Shown here piece by piece: positions 46,050 through 47,949 of a DNA stretch of 47,949 nt. The stretch's first letter is position 1; each line of letters begins with the position of its first letter. Both the position numbers and the translations under genes were made by a program. Origin of the DNA: Bacillota bacterium (GTDB lineage: Bacteria; Bacillota; Thermincolia; Thermincolales; UBA2595); assembly GCA_021847735.1 (NCBI GenBank), contig JAJZQD010000010.1, positions 1 through 47,949 of the forward strand. The letters are read 5' to 3'. The notes beneath the pieces were generated by a model. That model searched no databases. It saw nothing but the letters and a program-made list of their open reading frames with translations, and had not been told where the DNA came from.

Positions 46050-46106
46050 TAGTGGCCAGTGGCCAGTAATTTAATGTGAATAACTACTGGTAGGCAGTTA
46101 AGTTAC
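46050..46106. repeat. CAGT-rich short-period repeat 2
   Basis: AGTGGCCAGTGGCCAGT followed by looser copies (ACTACTGG, TAGGCAGTTAAG). It lies inside the homocysteine operon between the DUF39 and NIL-ferredoxin genes. Confidence 0.65.
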
Positions 46107-46109
46107 TTC

Positions 46110-47315
46110 TTAGGGGGCTTGTTTTTCCTGTAAGCCCTTAAGGGTAATACCCGAGTCTGCTGAAGGCAGTGTAAGGACCGGTTCGCCAAGCAGGAAATCC
46201 CCCTCTAATATCCACTTCTTCAGTGTTTCGGCAATTTCTCTCGCCTTAATATAGCTAGAAAGGGGGGCTGTAGGAATCTCCTTACCGTTTAACTCAACTG
46301 TGCCTGCCTTTAACTGGGCATAGGACACGGAACCCAGGGTTTTCCCTGTAGCATTTGGATAATCGTAGCTGTAATCCACTATCGTGGCAAATATATCCTC
46401 ATCTTTGACAGCAGTAAATCTTAGCATTTCTTCATTCAAAATCGGAATAGGGACACCGACACCGACGGTTAGGGTAGCCCCGTAACCCAGGAAACTGGTA
46501 CCTCTCAACCACTGGGGTTTCATTTGTTTGAGATCCCCAGTTACAGCAAGGGTCCCGGCTCCACCCAAAGGCACTCCGTTTTCGCCACGGGCTCCACACG
46601 GACTATGCTGGGTTCCGTTCCAGGCCACATATCCGACGCCCCCGCCCAGGAATATCCTGGTGCCAATACCAATTGTTTTGTAGTAAGGGTCGTTTAGCAG
46701 CGGGCTCAGCTGACCGGCACTACAGTAATGGGCGTTGCCAAGGTTGGCTTTTAGTGTGCCCATATAAGTGTAAATTGTTTTATTGGACAGGTTGACCGCA
46801 ACATTGTAATTCTGGTAAGCGTTTCGGGGGTTAAAAAGGAAGGCTTCGTTAACATCATTGAGGCTGATATAAGTGTCAATTTTCCGGCGCGGGTAGCAGT
46901 CTGTGCCGTATCCGGTTGCCTCAAATTTTATCGTTTTGCCTGCAACCAGGTCTTCGATGACATGGCCCCCGCCATACCTGAATTCACCCGGATGGTTGGA
47001 ATTAAGGGGGTCGTATTCGGGAAGCTCGTTTACGCCAAGGTATGCGTCAACAGCCGCAACACCTGTATATGCAGGCACTCCGTTCATCCACACCCGGTGC
47101 ATTTTTATCCTGGGTTTAGAATGCCCGAAATTGAAAAAAGCTCCCGATGAGCACATCGGTCCGAAGGTACCGGTGGTAACAACATCAACTTCTTTCGCGA
47201 CTTCTTCCACACTTTTTTCTTCTACCATCTTGATGATTTCCTCTGCTGTGACTACAACTACCTTGCCTGATTTAATTTTCTCATTGATTTCCGCATAAGT
47301 TCTTTTTACACCCAT
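46110..47315 (-). CDS. Homocysteine biosynthesis protein (DUF39/COG1900)
   Basis: 401 residues of the DUF39 family (TGTFGPMCSSGAFFNFGHSK, GYGTDCYPRRK, GGGVGYVAWNGTQHSPC). COG1900 proteins convert aspartate semialdehyde plus sulfide to homocysteine in anaerobes that lack the usual acyl-homoserine routes. Several conserved Cys (in PMCSSG, DCYP, HYCSAG, HSPCG) could be catalytic. Start at 47315: GGAGGG precedes the ATG; the frame open to 47405 runs through the riboswitch terminator. First gene of the operon, controlled by the S-box. Confidence 0.92.
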   Translation of the reverse strand: MGVKRTYAEINEKIKSGKVVVVTAEEIIKMVEEKSVEEVAKEVDVVTTGTFGPMCSSGAFFNFGHSKPRIKMHRVWMNGVPAYTGVAAVDAYLGVNELPEYDPLNSNHPGEFRYGGGHVIEDLVAGKTIKFEATGYGTDCYPRRKIDTYISLNDVNEAFLFNPRNAYQNYNVAVNLSNKTIYTYMGTLKANLGNAHYCSAGQLSPLLNDPYYKTIGIGTRIFLGGGVGYVAWNGTQHSPCGARGENGVPLGGAGTLAVTGDLKQMKPQWLRGTSFLGYGATLTVGVGVPIPILNEEMLRFTAVKDEDIFATIVDYSYDYPNATGKTLGSVSYAQLKAGTVELNGKEIPTAPLSSYIKAREIAETLKKWILEGDFLLGEPVLTLPSADSGITLKGLQEKQAP

Positions 47316-47364
47316 GTGTTTCAACCCTCCAGCTTTTACGGATTTGCTCCGGAAAATAAAGATA

Positions 47365-47530
47365 AATAAAAATCCCCCTTCTGGCATAGGGGGATTAGAA
47401 TGCAAAGCTACTGTCCCCTCTTATCTGCCAGAAGAAAACTTCTGCAGGAATTGGCACCTGTTTCGCCTTTATCAGGCGAAATGGTTGCCGGGTTTCATAG
47501 GGCCAGTCCCTCCACCTCTCTGGATAAGAG
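47365..47530 (-). promoter_or_regulatory. SAM-I (S-box) riboswitch with terminator
   Basis: Aptamer 47418-47530: P1 CTCTTATC/GATAAGAG, the AGAGGTGGAGGGACTGGCCC core, ATGAAACCCGGCAACC, and GGTGCCAATTCCTGC, all S-box consensus elements. The expression platform ends in a terminator (47371-47396: AATCCCCC/GGGGGATT then TTTTTATTTAT). SAM binding should switch off the DUF39-NIL-UPF0280 operon. Confidence 0.96.
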
Positions 47531-47554
47531 TATTACTGTATTAATCTGTATTTA

Positions 47555-47583
47555 ATGGTAACAACTTTTTATATAATTGTCAA
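47555..47583 (-). promoter_or_regulatory. Promoter of the S-box transcript
   Basis: TTGACA (47583-47578), 17-nt spacer, TACCAT (47560-47555) on the minus strand, just before the aptamer. The stretch 47585-47780 beyond it holds no gene I can support; it contains a stem AAGTGCC/GGCACTT. Confidence 0.7.
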
Positions 47584-47782
47584 TCCGTTTTTTATAAATT
47601 GGCCTTATTTGTGCCTTATTGCAATCCACACCCGTGGTTTATGCCGCCGTTAACTTTTGACGAAGGTTATCGTAGAAACTTTTATAAGTTCCTGGTTATA
47701 ATAAGATCAAAGTGCCGAAATCTCCTCGGGCTCAGCGCTTCAGGCACTTGGACCGTGGCATTTGGTCGGCCTGCTCCCCAAC

Positions 47783-47819
47783 AAAAAGAAGAACCACTTG
47801 CTCTCACAAGTGGTTCTTC
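47783..47819 (-). terminator. Terminator after the 5S rRNA fragment
   Basis: Perfect 13-bp stem GAAGAACCACTTG/CAAGTGGTTCTTC with a 6-nt loop followed by TTTTTGTTG on the minus strand: a typical strong rRNA-operon terminator. Confidence 0.9.
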
Positions 47820-47826
47820 ATATTAA

Positions 47827-47864
47827 ATCCGGCAACGACTTACTCTCCCAGGACCCTTCGGTAT
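47827..47864 (-). rRNA. 5S rRNA 3'-end fragment
   Basis: Minus strand reads ACCGAAGGGTCCTGGGAGAG followed by TAAGTCGTTGCCGGA, the conserved last third of a 5S rRNA. The sequence before it (47865 upward) is not 5S rRNA but runs into a CAGT-rich repeat, so about 80 nt of the gene are missing. Confidence 0.82.
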
Positions 47865-47885
47865 TCTTTTTGATTCATTTGGGGT

Positions 47886-47949
47886 CAGTAGGCAGTTGGC
47901 AGTCAGCAGTAGGCAGTAGCACGTTATTAGTATACAGTTGGCAGTTGGT
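47886..47949. repeat. CAGT-rich short-period repeat 3 (runs to window end)
   Basis: Repeated CAGTAGG, CAGTTGG and CAGTCAG units with a short interruption, adjoining the broken 5S rRNA gene. Confidence 0.8.

Noticed and set aside
47315-47405. Longer N-terminus for the DUF39 protein
   Set aside because: It would be translated from the S-box terminator hairpin.

Overview
The window looks like the chromosome of an anaerobic, endospore-forming Firmicute, probably a Clostridia of the Peptococcaceae (Pelotomaculum/Desulfotomaculum) type. The evidence is sporulation genes (pdaA-like, spoIID-like, bofC-like), the sigI-rsgI pair, a T-box, a SAM-I (S-box) riboswitch, Bacillus-like 6S RNA synteny, strong Shine-Dalgarno sequences, and a homocysteine-biosynthesis cluster typical of strict anaerobes. 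Species assignment is inference.

Almost all genes are on the minus strand, so the story reads from high to low coordinates. 47.9-44.8 kb: a 3' fragment of a 5S rRNA gene with its terminator, then an S-box riboswitch controlling DUF39 protein, NIL-ferredoxin and UPF0280 protein, the three families linked to homocysteine synthesis from aspartate semialdehyde and sulfide. 44.6-38.4 kb: an MFS transporter, yebC, a DUF4870 protein, bofC-like, ruvC-ruvA-ruvB and DUF2905. 38.4-34.8 kb: sigI-rsgI and a SpoIID-type gene. 34.8-28.8 kb: queA-tgt (queuosine), yajC, an HD protein and secD-secF. 28.7-21.5 kb: two small membrane proteins, a 1230-residue RecJ-HIRAN-RecQ-like fusion, relA, and a remnant of dtd. 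21.4-20.8 kb: an MBL-fold hydrolase.

20.7-11 kb is an accessory interval. It holds a type I restriction locus (hsdM, hsdS, a 40-codon ORF, a truncated KilA-N gene and a truncated hsdR) bracketed by two N-terminal remnants of a YyaL/DUF255-type gene. Next to it are plus-strand genes (DUF1003, cupin, NUDIX, RMD1-like), a minus-strand DUF302 gene and pdaA. I infer it interrupts an older order in which the MBL gene, hemZ and hisS-aspS are close together. 11-0.3 kb returns to housekeeping: hemZ, a plus-strand GH18 lipoprotein, T-box-controlled hisS-aspS, 6S RNA, tcdA, an autoregulated CsoR-family/thioredoxin operon, rarA and a DMT transporter.

The most distinctive non-genic feature is a 113-115 bp dispersed repeat with three consecutive stem-loops: five copies (one cut by the window start), plus a 34-bp palindromic derivative exactly at the point where hsdR is truncated. 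A second family of CAGT-rich, roughly 7-bp-period repeats lies at three sites and supplies the last codons of the lapA-like gene. The strongest candidates for something new are the RecJ-HIRAN-RecQ fusion, the hairpin repeat family and the paired DUF255 remnants.
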